From NCBI GenBank assembly GCA_964449135.1, contig CAYUXZ010000012.1, forward strand, positions 1 through 59,585: DNA of 59,585 bases, written 5' to 3'. Every line of letters begins with the position of its first letter. Positions within the stretch are counted from its first letter, which is position 1. The DNA comes from SZAS-103 sp964449135 (GTDB taxonomy: Bacteria; Pseudomonadota; Gammaproteobacteria; Xanthomonadales; Xanthomonadaceae). The notes beneath the pieces are model-generated. The model saw nothing but the letters and a program-made list of their open reading frames with translations. It did not search any database and was not told the origin of the DNA. The position numbers were made by a program, and so were the translations under genes. This document shows, piece by piece, positions 34,371 to 43,703 of this stretch.

Positions 34371-35219
34371 ATGACGACCACGGACAACCGGCGTGCGCTC
34401 GAAGAGGGCATCACCACCGACCTGCGCGGCCAGCTCAGCTACGCCGATTACCTGCGACTCGACATCCTGCTGTCGGCGCAGCAGCCGCGCTCGGCGCACC
34501 ACGACGAGATGCTGTTCATCGTCCAGCACCAGGTCGCCGAATTGTGGCTGAAGCTGATGATCCACGAGCTGCGCGCGGTGCTGGCGCACATCCGCGCCGA
34601 CAAGATCGCGCCGTGCTTCAAGATGTTCGCGCGGATCAAGCAGATCCAGCAGCAGCTGATCGCGATGTGGTCGGTGCTGGAAACGCTTACGCCCAGCGAC
34701 TACCTGCAGTTTCGCGACATCCTCGGGCCCGCATCGGGCTTCCAGTCGCTGCAGTACCGCATCGTCGAATTCACGCTCGGCAACAAGAACGCGCAGATGC
34801 TTACCGCGTTCGCGCACGATCCTACCGCGCAGGACGAGCTGCGCGTCGTTCTCGAAGCCCCTTCGCTCTACGACGAATGCCTGGCCTGGCTGGCGCGCAA
34901 CGGCCACGCGATCCCCGCCGCCTGCCTGCAGCGCGATGTCGCGCAACCGCACGTGCGCGAACCGGCGCTGGTGCCGGTGTTCAAGCGCATCTACGAACAC
35001 ACCGACCAGTACTGGGACGCATACGACCTGTGCGAGTCGCTGGTGGACGTCGAGGTGAACTTCCAGCAGTGGCGCTTCCGCCACATGAAGACGGTCGAGC
35101 GCATCATCGGTTATCGCCGCGGCACCGGCGGTTCCTCGGGCGTGGGTTTCCTCAAGCAGGCGCTGGAGCTGACCTTCTTCCCCGAGCTGTTCGAGGTGCG
35201 CAGCACGATCGGCAGTTGA
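34371..35219 (+). CDS. kynA: Tryptophan 2,3-dioxygenase
   Basis: 282 residues. Haem enzyme opening the indole ring of L-tryptophan to N-formylkynurenine. Signatures: LSYADYLRLDILLSAQQPRS, HHDEMLFIVQHQVAELWLKL (substrate pocket), and FRHMKTVERIIGYRRGTGGS with the haem-ligand His. Strong ggagggg before ATG 34371. No other kynurenine-pathway gene is in the window; trpE at 44566 does the opposite, biosynthetic, job. Confidence 0.95.
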   Translation: MTTTDNRRALEEGITTDLRGQLSYADYLRLDILLSAQQPRSAHHDEMLFIVQHQVAELWLKLMIHELRAVLAHIRADKIAPCFKMFARIKQIQQQLIAMWSVLETLTPSDYLQFRDILGPASGFQSLQYRIVEFTLGNKNAQMLTAFAHDPTAQDELRVVLEAPSLYDECLAWLARNGHAIPAACLQRDVAQPHVREPALVPVFKRIYEHTDQYWDAYDLCESLVDVEVNFQQWRFRHMKTVERIIGYRRGTGGSSGVGFLKQALELTFFPELFEVRSTIGS

Positions 35220-35340
35220 GCGTGTTGCGGCGCAGCACCTGCCGCGTTTGACGCCAACCCGCGCGGCGGGTCATCCTGCCGCGCCGATCGTGCCGTCTGC
35301 GGTGGATCGCCACCCAATCCGCAATCTTCAGGAGAACCGC

Positions 35341-36852
35341 ATGAGCGGTGCTGTCGCTGCACGAACCGATTCATCCGCACCACCGGCATTCCGGGAAGTG
35401 CTCGGGCATCCGAGTCCGCTGTGGATGCTGTTCATGACCGAGTTCTGGGAACGCTTCGCCTTCTACGGCATGCGCTGGGCGCTGACGCTGTACATCGTCG
35501 CGCAGTTCTACCATGGCGACAAAGTCGGCGAAGCGCCGGCCGACCGCACCTACGGCGCGTTCCTCGCGCTGGTTTATGCGACCTCGATCTTCGGCGGTTA
35601 CGTCGCCGACCGCGTGATCGGGTACCAGCGTTCGATCCTGCTCGGCGCGGTGATCTGCGCGATCGGGTACTTCATGATCATGATTCCCGACCAGACCGTG
35701 TTCCTGTACGGGCTGGCGACGATCATCGTTGGCAACGGCCTGTTCAAGCCGAACATCTCCACCCAGGTCGGCCAGCTCTACGCGCAGGGCGACGATCGCC
35801 GCGATCGCGGCTTCACGATCTTCTACATGGGCATCAACGCGGGCGCGCTGGTTTCGCCGCTGCTCACCGGCTGGCTGGCTTCGGTGATCACCGACACGCC
35901 GATGGTGCAGAACTACAAGGTGGTGTTCGCGACCACCGGCATCGGCATGTTGATCAGCTTGGTGTGGTTCTGGTTCGGTCGCCGCGAGCTCGGCGGCATC
36001 GGCCGTCCGCCCGCCGGTCGCGAAGGCGTGGGCAACGTCGGCATGGTCCTGGTCGGTGCGGCGATCGCGGTTCCGATCGTGTATTACGCGATGTCGGCCG
36101 TCGGCGCGACCGGACTGCAGTGGACGCTCGGCGTGATGCTGGTCGTCGTCGCGACGTTGCTGTTCTTCATGGGCCAAAGCGAAGGACCGGTGCGCCGCGA
36201 CATGGCCGTCGCGATGCTGGTGCTGTTCGCATTCAACATCTTCTTCTGGATGTTCTTCGAGCAAGCAGGCAGTTCCTTCAACTTCCTTGCCCAGAACATC
36301 GTGGATCGCAAGATGTTCGGCTGGGAATTTCCGGTCGGCTGGTTCCAGACGGTCAACCCGATCGCGATCGTGGTCATGGCGCCGGTCATCGCGTGGATCT
36401 GGGGTGCGATGGCGCGCAAGGGTTCCGAACCTTCGATCCCGCGCAAGTTCGGCCTGGGCCTGCTCGGCAATGCCGCCGCGTTCCTGCTGCTGATGTACGC
36501 GCTCAAGAACCTGGTCAGCGCCGACAACCACATCCCGTTCTGGCCGCTGGTGGTGGTCTATGTGCTGCAGACGGTCGGCGAGCTCTGCCTTTCGCCGATC
36601 GGCCTTTCGATGGTGACCAAGCTCGCGCCATCTCGTTTCGTCGGCCTCGCGATGGGTGGCTGGTTCCTGAGCATCGCCAACGGCAACAACCTCGCCGGCC
36701 TGCTCGCCGGCGAAATCAGCGGCGAGAAAGGCATGACCGTGGCCTCGGCGCTGTCGGGCTTCACCTTCAGCTTCTACCTGCTGGCGGGTGCGGGCATCCT
36801 GCTGTTCCTGATCGCGCCGCTGATCAACAAGCTGATGCACGGCGTCAAATAA
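35341..36852 (+). CDS. POT/PTR family proton-coupled peptide transporter
   Basis: 503 residues, 12-14 hydrophobic segments. Start ATG 35341 follows cttcagga. Family signatures: the ExxER-type FMTEFWERFAFYGMRW (about 30-46), GGYVADRVIGYQRSI, and the PTR2 motif FYMGINAGALVSPLLTGWLA (about 160-180). Imports di- and tripeptides with protons through the inner membrane. A good terminator follows. Confidence 0.93.
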   Translation: MSGAVAARTDSSAPPAFREVLGHPSPLWMLFMTEFWERFAFYGMRWALTLYIVAQFYHGDKVGEAPADRTYGAFLALVYATSIFGGYVADRVIGYQRSILLGAVICAIGYFMIMIPDQTVFLYGLATIIVGNGLFKPNISTQVGQLYAQGDDRRDRGFTIFYMGINAGALVSPLLTGWLASVITDTPMVQNYKVVFATTGIGMLISLVWFWFGRRELGGIGRPPAGREGVGNVGMVLVGAAIAVPIVYYAMSAVGATGLQWTLGVMLVVVATLLFFMGQSEGPVRRDMAVAMLVLFAFNIFFWMFFEQAGSSFNFLAQNIVDRKMFGWEFPVGWFQTVNPIAIVVMAPVIAWIWGAMARKGSEPSIPRKFGLGLLGNAAAFLLLMYALKNLVSADNHIPFWPLVVVYVLQTVGELCLSPIGLSMVTKLAPSRFVGLAMGGWFLSIANGNNLAGLLAGEISGEKGMTVASALSGFTFSFYLLAGAGILLFLIAPLINKLMHGVK

Positions 36853-36875
36853 CCGTTGCGGCAGTGCACGACAAG

Positions 36876-36902
36876 ACGGCGGCCGTTGGGCCGCCGTTTT
36901 TT
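36876..36902 (+). terminator. Rho-independent terminator of the POT gene
   Basis: Perfect 9-bp stem acggcggcc/ggccgccgt with loop gttg and six T (36897-36902), 23 bases after the stop. Confidence 0.92.
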
Positions 36903-36915
36903 GTGGCGCGGAAAA

Positions 36916-38250
36916 TCAGTCCTCGTGCGTCAGATCGCCGCCGCCATGGCGGCGGTGGAACTCGCCGAGCCCGGCGATCGCGGTCGTCAGCGCCTCGCGC
37001 TCGGGTTCGCCCAGGTGCGGATTCCAGGCGTCGAGGATCAGCACGACGCGGGTGCTGTCGGATTCGTTCCAGGCCTCGTGCACGAACGAGTCGTCGAAGA
37101 CCAGGCACTCGCCTTCCTTCCACGCGCGCTTCTCTTCGCCGGCGCGCAGCGCGCCGCAGTTCTCCGGCACGATCAGCGGCAGGTGCACGGTGAGCCGGCC
37201 GTTGATCACGCCGGTGTGCGGCGGGATGTGCGTGTGCGGCTTGAGCACGGAGAACAGGATCTCCGGCGCGTGGTCGGCGATGCGCATCAACGGCAGCGAT
37301 TCGAGCACGGCCATCGTCCGCGGGCAGCGCGCGCAGTGCTCGTCGACGCGCTCGCCGTGGCGGTACAGGTGGTATCCGCTCCACGCCGGCGAACGGTTGA
37401 GCGTCCGCCACATCGGCGCCGCCGGCGCGCTGTCGGGCATGTCCACGTAAGGAACCAGTCCTTCCTCGTCGGCGAGCACGGCGAGCAGTTCCTCGCGGAT
37501 GACATCGGTCGCCGCTTCCAGCGTCTTCAGGTACGGGAATTGCTCGCGCTCGAACCAGGCCTGGTCGGGCAGCTCGGGCACGAACAACAGCGTGGGTTGT
37601 TGCAGCGGATGCGTGGGCTGCGGCGCGGGTTCGCCATACACGCGTGCGATCGCGCGGTCGACGCGTTCGATCGCCGCCGCGCCGTGTTTTTCCCGCAACG
37701 ATGCGATCGCCGGATCGATCGCGAGCTTGCGCGCGCGGCGCACGTCCGCGATCGCACGCTCGATGCGCTCGCGGATCGGCGGCTGCAGCGCCTTCAGGTG
37801 CGCGAGCATTCCGCTGCGCTCGGCCTGGGCGAGCGCGTCCAATTGCGAACGTAACGCATCGGAATGGCGGCCGAGCGCGCGCATGCAATCGGCTTGCCAG
37901 AGCAGGGCGGCGAGCAGGCCGGGATCGGCGGCATAGGCGGCCTGGAACGCCTGCAGCGCGGCGGCGTGTTCGCCGGTAGCGTGCAGGACGAGCCCGAAAT
38001 GGAACTGCAACCGCGCCGAATCGGGCTTCGCCTTCACCGCGTTCAGCGCGACGTTGCGCGCGCGCGGGAATTCGCCGCGCTCCAGTGCGCGCGCGACGAG
38101 ATAACCGGTGGCGTCCTCCTGCGACGGTTCGCGTACCGAAATGATTTCCGCGATGCGTTCGGCGCGGTCGAGGTCGCGCGCGGCCACCGCCTGCTGCATC
38201 AGGGCGACGAGTTCGGGCGTGCCGTGGGAGAGGCCGGCCATGCGTGTCAT
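36916..38250 (-). CDS. TPR-containing aspartyl/asparaginyl beta-hydroxylase
   Basis: 444 residues. N-terminal TPR-like helices about 10-150 (FHFGLVLHATGEHAAALQAF), then a 2-oxoglutarate/Fe(II) oxygenase of the Asp/Asn hydroxylase type about 250-430: HTHIPPHTGVINGRLTVHLP, GECLVFDDSFVHEAWNES with the second ligand His. The protein substrate is unknown. Two in-frame ATGs (38250 and 38241) lack a clear ribosome site; the outer one is given. Confidence 0.87.
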   Translation of the reverse strand: MTRMAGLSHGTPELVALMQQAVAARDLDRAERIAEIISVREPSQEDATGYLVARALERGEFPRARNVALNAVKAKPDSARLQFHFGLVLHATGEHAAALQAFQAAYAADPGLLAALLWQADCMRALGRHSDALRSQLDALAQAERSGMLAHLKALQPPIRERIERAIADVRRARKLAIDPAIASLREKHGAAAIERVDRAIARVYGEPAPQPTHPLQQPTLLFVPELPDQAWFEREQFPYLKTLEAATDVIREELLAVLADEEGLVPYVDMPDSAPAAPMWRTLNRSPAWSGYHLYRHGERVDEHCARCPRTMAVLESLPLMRIADHAPEILFSVLKPHTHIPPHTGVINGRLTVHLPLIVPENCGALRAGEEKRAWKEGECLVFDDSFVHEAWNESDSTRVVLILDAWNPHLGEPEREALTTAIAGLGEFHRRHGGGDLTHED

Positions 38251-38278
38251 CCGCGTCGCAGCGGACCGATCGTCGGAT

Positions 38279-38764
38279 TCATGCGGGAGCCTGCGCGCTT
38301 TCGGCGGCGTCGAGACGGTCGAGGATGCGCGTGAGCGCGGCGCGTTCGCCGGAGTCGAGCGTTGCCAGCAACTCGCGTTCGAAACGCAGAGCCAGCGGCG
38401 CGACCTCGTCGTAGATCCGATACCCCTTCGCGGACAGCGCGAGCACCGAACGGCGACGGTCGTCGCCGTGCGTTCGGCGCTTCAGGCGACCGTCGCGGAC
38501 CAGGCTCGCGACCGCGCGGCTGACCGCGACCTTGTCCATCGCGGTGCGTTCGGCGACTTCGCTCGCCGACAGGTCGGGGTAGCGGCCGAGCACCGCGATC
38601 ACCCGCCATTCGGTCACGCTGAGCGTGAAGCGCTGCGCGTACAGGCGCGCAATGTCCTGGCTGATGCGGTTGCTCAGCACCGACAGCCGGTAGGGCAGGA
38701 AGCGGTCGAGTTCGAGCGCGGCGTGCTCGGTCGCGATCGGGTCGGAGAGGGCCTTGCGGTTCAT
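38279..38764 (-). CDS. MarR family transcriptional regulator
   Basis: 161 residues. Winged helix about 55-115: FTLSVTEWRVIAVLGRYPDL, SASEVAERTAMDKVAVSRAV (recognition helix), RRTHGDDRRRSVLALSAKG (wing). Start ATG 38764 is preferred to the upstream 38806 because a perfect palindromic operator lies between them. Divergent from hppD, which it probably controls together with hmgA in response to tyrosine or homogentisate. Confidence 0.88.
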   Translation of the reverse strand: MNRKALSDPIATEHAALELDRFLPYRLSVLSNRISQDIARLYAQRFTLSVTEWRVIAVLGRYPDLSASEVAERTAMDKVAVSRAVASLVRDGRLKRRTHGDDRRRSVLALSAKGYRIYDEVAPLALRFERELLATLDSGERAALTRILDRLDAAESAQAPA

Positions 38765-38786
38765 GCTGCGTCGCCGCTTGCGAATG

Positions 38787-38800
38787 GTTTCACATGAAAC
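38787..38800. promoter_or_regulatory. Palindromic operator in the MarR-hppD divergent region
   Basis: gtttca-ca-tgaaac is a perfect 6+6 bp inverted repeat centred 29-30 bases before the MarR ATG and about 48 bases before the hppD ATG. Size and symmetry fit a MarR dimer site controlling both promoters. Confidence 0.7.
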
Positions 38801-38841
38801 TATCATCCACTTTCTCCCTCCGCAAGCGCCACGAGTCAGCC

Positions 38842-39972
38842 ATGAGCGCCCCGATCCAGTCGAACCCGCTGCCCGGCACCTCGCATTCCACCCAGCCCAA
38901 CCTCGGGATGCAGGTCTCGACCTTCGAGAACCCGATGGGGATTGACGGCTTTGAGTTCGTCGAATTCGCCTCGCCCGAGCCGCAACAGCTGCATGAATAC
39001 TTCCGCATGCTCGGCTTCGTGCCGGTCGCGCGGCACCGCACGCGCAAGATCACCAACTACCGGCAGGGCGACTGCACCTTCCTGATCAACGAGGATCCGG
39101 ATTCCTTCGCCGCAGAGTTCGCGAAAAAGCACGGGCCGTCGGCCTGCGGCTTCGCGATCCGCGTGAACAAGCTCGCCGAGTGGGTGCGCGTGCAGGCGCT
39201 GAAGAACGGCGCCGAGCCGTTCGGCGCGGAGGAGCTGACCAAGGCGGTCGCGGCGCCGGTGATCAAGGGCATCGGCGGCTGCATGCTGTACATCGTCGAC
39301 CGCTACGACGCCAAGGGCACGATCCACGATCCGGACTGGGTGTGGCTGCCGGGCGCGGAGATGATGCCGAAAGGTTTCGGCCTGACCTTCATCGACCACC
39401 TGACCCACAACCTCTACCACGGCAACATGGCGAAGTGGGCGGACTACTACGAGAAGCTGTTCAACTTCCGCGAGATCCGATACTTCGACATCAAGGGCGC
39501 CAAGACCGGCCTGCTGTCGAAGGCGATGACCGCGCCCGACGGCATGGTGCGCATCCCGCTCAACGAATCCTCCGATCCGAAATCGCAGATCAACGAATAC
39601 CTCGACACCTACAAGGGCGAGGGCATCCAGCACATCGCCTGCTTCACCGACAACATCTACGAGACGGTCGAGAAGATGAAGGCTTCGGGCATCGCGTTCC
39701 TGGACACGCCCGACACCTATTTCGACGTGGTCGACCAGCGCATCCCGAACCATGGCGAGGACCTGCCGCGCCTCAAGCGCAACAAGATCCTGATCGACGC
39801 CGATCCGGAAACCAAGCAGCGCAAGCTGCTGCAGATCTTCACCCAGAACGCGGTCGGCCCGATCTTCTTCGAGATCATCCAGCGCAAGGGAAATGAAGGC
39901 TTTGGCGAGGGCAACTTCCAGGCGCTGTTCGAGAGCATCGAGCGCGACCAGATGCGGCGCGGCGTGCTGTAG
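38842..39972 (+). CDS. hppD: 4-hydroxyphenylpyruvate dioxygenase
   Basis: 376 residues. Fe(II) enzyme converting 4-hydroxyphenylpyruvate to homogentisate in tyrosine breakdown. Two VOC-type halves; iron ligands His in GLTFIDHLTHNLYHGN, His in GEGIQHIACFTDNIYE and Glu in GPIFFEIIQRKGNEGFGEGN are all present. Start at ATG 38842: the ATG at 38794 lies inside the operator palindrome. hmgA follows 54 bases downstream. Confidence 0.94.
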   Translation: MSAPIQSNPLPGTSHSTQPNLGMQVSTFENPMGIDGFEFVEFASPEPQQLHEYFRMLGFVPVARHRTRKITNYRQGDCTFLINEDPDSFAAEFAKKHGPSACGFAIRVNKLAEWVRVQALKNGAEPFGAEELTKAVAAPVIKGIGGCMLYIVDRYDAKGTIHDPDWVWLPGAEMMPKGFGLTFIDHLTHNLYHGNMAKWADYYEKLFNFREIRYFDIKGAKTGLLSKAMTAPDGMVRIPLNESSDPKSQINEYLDTYKGEGIQHIACFTDNIYETVEKMKASGIAFLDTPDTYFDVVDQRIPNHGEDLPRLKRNKILIDADPETKQRKLLQIFTQNAVGPIFFEIIQRKGNEGFGEGNFQALFESIERDQMRRGVL

Positions 39973-40026
39973 TCGTCGCGGTTGCTGAACTTCCGTCGGT
40001 GAGTGATCCATAGCGAAGGCGAATTC

Positions 40027-41331
40027 ATGGCGACAAACATGCAGGGCGGGTACATGACTGGCTTCGGCAACGAATTCGCGACCGAAGCCGTCCTCGGCAC
40101 GCTGCCGGTCGGGCGCAATTCGCCGCAGGTCGTCGCGCACGGCTTGTACGCGGAGCAGGTTTCCGGCACCGCGTTCACCGCGCCGCGGCACGCGAACCGG
40201 CGTAGCTGGCTTTATCGCGTCCGCCCTGCGGCGATGCACGGCTCGTTCGAGTTGCTGCCCGAAGGCATGTTCCACAACCGCTTCGACGAGGCGCCGGCAA
40301 CGCCGAACCAGTTGCGCTGGAGTCCGCGTGCGATTCCTGATGCAGCGACCGATTTCGTCGATGGCCTGTGGACGATCGCTGGGAACGGCGGCCCCGCAGC
40401 ACATGGAGGCGTCGGCATCCACCTGTACGCCGCGAATCGCTCGATGCAGGGGCGCTATTTTTACGATGCCGACGGCGAGCTGCTGATCGTGCCGCAGCAG
40501 GGACGCCTGCGCATCGCGACCGAGATGGGCGTGCTTGCGATCGAACCACAGCAGATCGCGGTGATCCCGCGCGGCGTGCGTTTCCGCGTCGAATTGCCAG
40601 ACGGCGAAGCGCGCGGCTACGTCTGCGAAAACTTCGGTGCGCTGCTCAAGCTGCCCGATCTCGGGCCGATCGGTTCGAACGCGCTCGCGAATCCGCGCGA
40701 CTTCCTCACGCCGGTCGCCGCATACGAGGACCTCGAAGGCGATTTCGAGCTGGTCGCGAAGTTCCAGGGCCGACTCTGGCGCGCGGCGATCGATCACAGC
40801 CCGCTCGATGTCGTCGGCTGGCACGGCAACTACGCGCCGTACCAGTACGACCTGCGCCGTTTCAACACGATCGGCTCGATCAGCTACGACCATCCCGATC
40901 CGTCCATCTTCCTCGTGCTGCACTCGCCGAGCGACACGCCCGGCACCAGCAACATGGACTTCGTGATCTTCCCGCCGCGCTGGCTGGTCGCGCAGGATAC
41001 GTTCCGCCCGCCGTGGTTCCACCGCAACGTCGCGAGCGAGTTCATGGGCCTGATCCACGGCGTCTACGACGCGAAGGCCGAAGGCTTCGCACCGGGCGGC
41101 GGCTCGCTGCACAACTGCATGACCGGTCATGGCCCGGACGCTGCGACCTTCGAGAAGGCGAGCAAGGCGGACCTGTCGAAACCGGATGTCATCACCGACA
41201 CGATGGCCTTCATGTTCGAAACGCGCACGGTGATCCATCCGACCGCGCAGGCGATGGCCGCGCCCGAACGCCAGCGCGGCTACCAGGATTGCTGGAAAGG
41301 CCTCGCGCGAAATTTCCGGCCGCCGGCTTGA
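40027..41331 (+). CDS. hmgA: Homogentisate 1,2-dioxygenase
   Basis: 434 residues. Opens the ring of homogentisate to maleylacetoacetate. Begins in the family way (MQGGYMTGFGNEFATEA). Iron-ligand region PPWFHRNVASEFMGLIHGVY, and GGGSLHNCMTGHGPD with the last His. ATG 40027 follows gaaggcg. The later steps (maleylacetoacetate isomerase, fumarylacetoacetase) are not in the window. Confidence 0.95.
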   Translation: MATNMQGGYMTGFGNEFATEAVLGTLPVGRNSPQVVAHGLYAEQVSGTAFTAPRHANRRSWLYRVRPAAMHGSFELLPEGMFHNRFDEAPATPNQLRWSPRAIPDAATDFVDGLWTIAGNGGPAAHGGVGIHLYAANRSMQGRYFYDADGELLIVPQQGRLRIATEMGVLAIEPQQIAVIPRGVRFRVELPDGEARGYVCENFGALLKLPDLGPIGSNALANPRDFLTPVAAYEDLEGDFELVAKFQGRLWRAAIDHSPLDVVGWHGNYAPYQYDLRRFNTIGSISYDHPDPSIFLVLHSPSDTPGTSNMDFVIFPPRWLVAQDTFRPPWFHRNVASEFMGLIHGVYDAKAEGFAPGGGSLHNCMTGHGPDAATFEKASKADLSKPDVITDTMAFMFETRTVIHPTAQAMAAPERQRGYQDCWKGLARNFRPPA

Positions 41332-41353
41332 TCGGCATCGCGCGGATCGCACG

Positions 41354-42220
41354 GTGAAACGCGCGCTGGTATTCGGCGGCAGCGGGCAGATCGGCGACGC
41401 ACTGCTGCCGTTGCTGCGCGAGGCAGGCTGCGAAGTCGTGGCAGTGTCTCGGCAAATGCGGGTTGATCGTGAGGGTCTGCGCTGGATCGTCGGCGCGTTC
41501 GGCGATGCGCTCCCGCGGCCACACGGCTATTTCGATGCGGTGTTCAGTCTGGGTCCGCTGGATCTGTTCGCACGGTGGCATGAAAACGCGGGCCCGATCG
41601 CGCCGCGTGTGATCGCATTCGGATCGACCAGCGTCGCAACGAAATTCGACTCCATCGATCCGGCCGAGCGCGATGTCGCGCAGCGTCTGCGCCGTGCTGA
41701 GGAGTCGCTGTTTGCGTCCTGCGCGCGTGAAGGCCTCGGCGTGACGATCCTGCGCCCGACCTTGATTTACGGTCGCGGCCGCGACCGCACGCTGACTCGC
41801 ATCGCCGCGCTCGCGAAGAGATGGCGCGTGTTCGCGCTGCCACGCAACGCAACCGGCCTGCGCCAGCCAGTGCACGCGGACGACCTCGCACGCGTTGCGC
41901 TCGATGTCGCGAATTCCCCCCAATCCGCAGGCCGCGCCTACGATCTGCCCGGCGGCGAAACCCTGCGCTTTGACGCGATGATCGCACGCACGCTGGCTTG
42001 CCTTCCCGAACGTCCGCGTCTGCTGCGATTGCCGTCACCGCTGTTCCGCGCCGCGTTCGGAACCTCGCGCATGTTCAACATGATCGATGCGGTCGGCCCG
42101 ACGATGCTCGCGCGCCTTGATGCGGACCTCGTATTCGATGCCGCCGATGCGCAGCGCGATTTCGGCTACGCGCCGCGCGCGTTCGCGCCGGATGCGGTGA
42201 TGTTCATACCGCTGCGTTGA
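41354..42220 (+). CDS. NAD(P)-dependent epimerase/reductase-like protein
   Basis: 288 residues. Rossmann start ALVFGGSGQIGDALLPLL, an atypical SDR: RVIAFGSTSVATKF and a YGRGRD stretch (LRPTLIYGRGRDRTL) stand where the catalytic Tyr region would be. A partner-binding or reductase role cannot be decided. GTG start at 41354, 22 bases after hmgA. Confidence 0.75.
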   Translation: MKRALVFGGSGQIGDALLPLLREAGCEVVAVSRQMRVDREGLRWIVGAFGDALPRPHGYFDAVFSLGPLDLFARWHENAGPIAPRVIAFGSTSVATKFDSIDPAERDVAQRLRRAEESLFASCAREGLGVTILRPTLIYGRGRDRTLTRIAALAKRWRVFALPRNATGLRQPVHADDLARVALDVANSPQSAGRAYDLPGGETLRFDAMIARTLACLPERPRLLRLPSPLFRAAFGTSRMFNMIDAVGPTMLARLDADLVFDAADAQRDFGYAPRAFAPDAVMFIPLR

Positions 42221-42221
42221 C

Positions 42222-42692
42222 TCAGTATGGGACGCCCAGTTTTCGATACAGCTTCGCGAGCACCCAAAGCGGTCCGATCAGCAGATAGACGAGGTCGGTG
42301 AAGAAGCTCGGACGCTTGCCTTCGATCTTGTGACCGAGGAACTGGCCGATCCAGGCGACCACGAACACCGCGACCGCGACCCACAGCAGCACGTCGGTGC
42401 CGAACTTCAGGCGGATCCCCTCGCTGATCAGCGCGAACGCGACGAACACCGCGACCATGCCGATCTCGAGCGAACGCGAGAGCTGCCAATAGAAGATTGC
42501 GGCAGCGGCCATCGCCACGCCCGCCCAGAGTCCGGGCCGGCCCATCGTCGGCGGCACCGGAATGCACCACAGCAGCGCGATCACCGACCACAGGATCGCC
42601 GGCACGCAGACCACGTGGATGCGCTGGTTGGTTTCGTTGCGGTGGTCGCCGGAGTAGTTCGCGAACCAGGTGGCGAGCGTAGTCATCGGCAT
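42222..42692 (-). CDS. Mpo1-like membrane protein (DUF962)
   Basis: 156 residues with about four hydrophobic helices. The N-terminal FANYSGDHRNETNQRIHVVC and C-terminal FLGHKIEGKRPSFF patterns, each with conserved His, match the Mpo1/YGL010w family; the yeast member is an Fe-dependent alpha-dioxygenase of 2-hydroxy fatty acids. Bacterial role unproven. 15 bases downstream of purC on the same strand. Confidence 0.82.
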   Translation of the reverse strand: MPMTTLATWFANYSGDHRNETNQRIHVVCVPAILWSVIALLWCIPVPPTMGRPGLWAGVAMAAAAIFYWQLSRSLEIGMVAVFVAFALISEGIRLKFGTDVLLWVAVAVFVVAWIGQFLGHKIEGKRPSFFTDLVYLLIGPLWVLAKLYRKLGVPY

Positions 42693-42707
42693 ATCCTCGT
42701 GGATGCG

Positions 42708-43604
42708 CTATTCCAGCACGATTCCCGCGAGCCGTTGCAGTGCCTCGGCGTATTTCGCGCGGGTCGCTTCGATGATCGCGGTAGGCACGCGCGGGCCGGG
42801 CGCGGTCTTGTTCCAGTCCAGCGTTTCCAGATAATCGCGGACGAACTGCTTGTCGTAGCTCGGCGGACTGGTGCCGACCTCGTACGTATCGGCCGGCCAG
42901 AAGCGCGAGGAATCCGGCGTGAGCATCTCGTCCATCACCAGCAGGCGGCCGTTCTCGTCGGTGCCGAACTCGAACTTGGTGTCGGCGATGAGGATCCCGC
43001 GCTGGGCGGCGTAATCGGCGGCGTACCGGTAGATCGCGAGCGTCGCCGCGCGCACCTGCTCGGCGAGGTCGGCGCCGATGGCCGCGACCACCGCATCGAA
43101 GCCGATGTTCTCGTCGTGCGCGCCGACCGCGGCCTTCGTGGAGGGTGTGAAGATCGGCTCGCGAAGTTGCTCGGCCTGGCGAAGGCCGTCGGGCAGGCGG
43201 ATCTCGCTGACGCGGCCGGTGCGCTGGTAGTCCTTCCAGCCGCTGCCGATCAGATAACCGCGCGCGATCGCTTCGATCGGCACCGGCTTGAGTCTCTTCG
43301 CGACCACCGAACGTTTTGCATACAGCGCGATGTCGGCGCCAGGCGGCAGCACGTCGGCAACCGCGCGACCGGTCAGGTGGTTGGCGAGCAGGTGCTCGGT
43401 CTTGCCGAACCAGAAATTGCTGATCTGGCAGAGCATCTCGCCCTTGCCCGGGATCGGGTCGGGCAGCACGACGTCGAATGCCGACAGCCGGTCGCTCGCG
43501 ACGATCAGCAGCTCGTTGTCGGGCAGGGCATAGACATCCCTCACCTTGCCCCGATGGAGCAGGTTCAGGCCCGGCAGATCGGACTGCAGCAAAGTCGTGG
43601 TCAC
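42708..43604 (-). CDS. purC: Phosphoribosylaminoimidazole-succinocarboxamide synthase
   Basis: 298 residues. SAICAR synthase of purine biosynthesis. Motifs: GLNLLHRGKVRDVYALPDNE, IVASDRLSAFDVVLPDPIPG, ADTKFEFGTDENG. The GTG at 43604 is chosen: it follows ggag at 8 bases and matches the family N-terminus (TTTLLQSDLPGL); an upstream ATG at 43631 has no ribosome site. Confidence 0.93.
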   Translation of the reverse strand: MTTTLLQSDLPGLNLLHRGKVRDVYALPDNELLIVASDRLSAFDVVLPDPIPGKGEMLCQISNFWFGKTEHLLANHLTGRAVADVLPPGADIALYAKRSVVAKRLKPVPIEAIARGYLIGSGWKDYQRTGRVSEIRLPDGLRQAEQLREPIFTPSTKAAVGAHDENIGFDAVVAAIGADLAEQVRAATLAIYRYAADYAAQRGILIADTKFEFGTDENGRLLVMDEMLTPDSSRFWPADTYEVGTSPPSYDKQFVRDYLETLDWNKTAPGPRVPTAIIEATRAKYAEALQRLAGIVLE

Positions 43605-43668
43605 GCGGCGGCTCCGCGAAGGGGGAGCCATTGTAGTCGCTATCGGCCGCGCGCAGGCTGGCGCTTGC

Positions 43669-43674
43669 TAGAAT
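43669..43674 (+). promoter_or_regulatory. TAGAAT -10 box of rpe
   Basis: TAGAAT 30 bases before the rpe ATG, in the 99-bp divergent gap with purC. Confidence 0.5.
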
Positions 43675-43703
43675 CGCGCGGTCTGGAAGCGCCGGAACAT
43701 CCG

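Noticed and set aside
38836..41352. 838-residue open frame antisense to hppD and hmgA
   Set aside because: Spans two well-identified plus-strand genes and has the same His/Arg/Ala-rich shadow composition.
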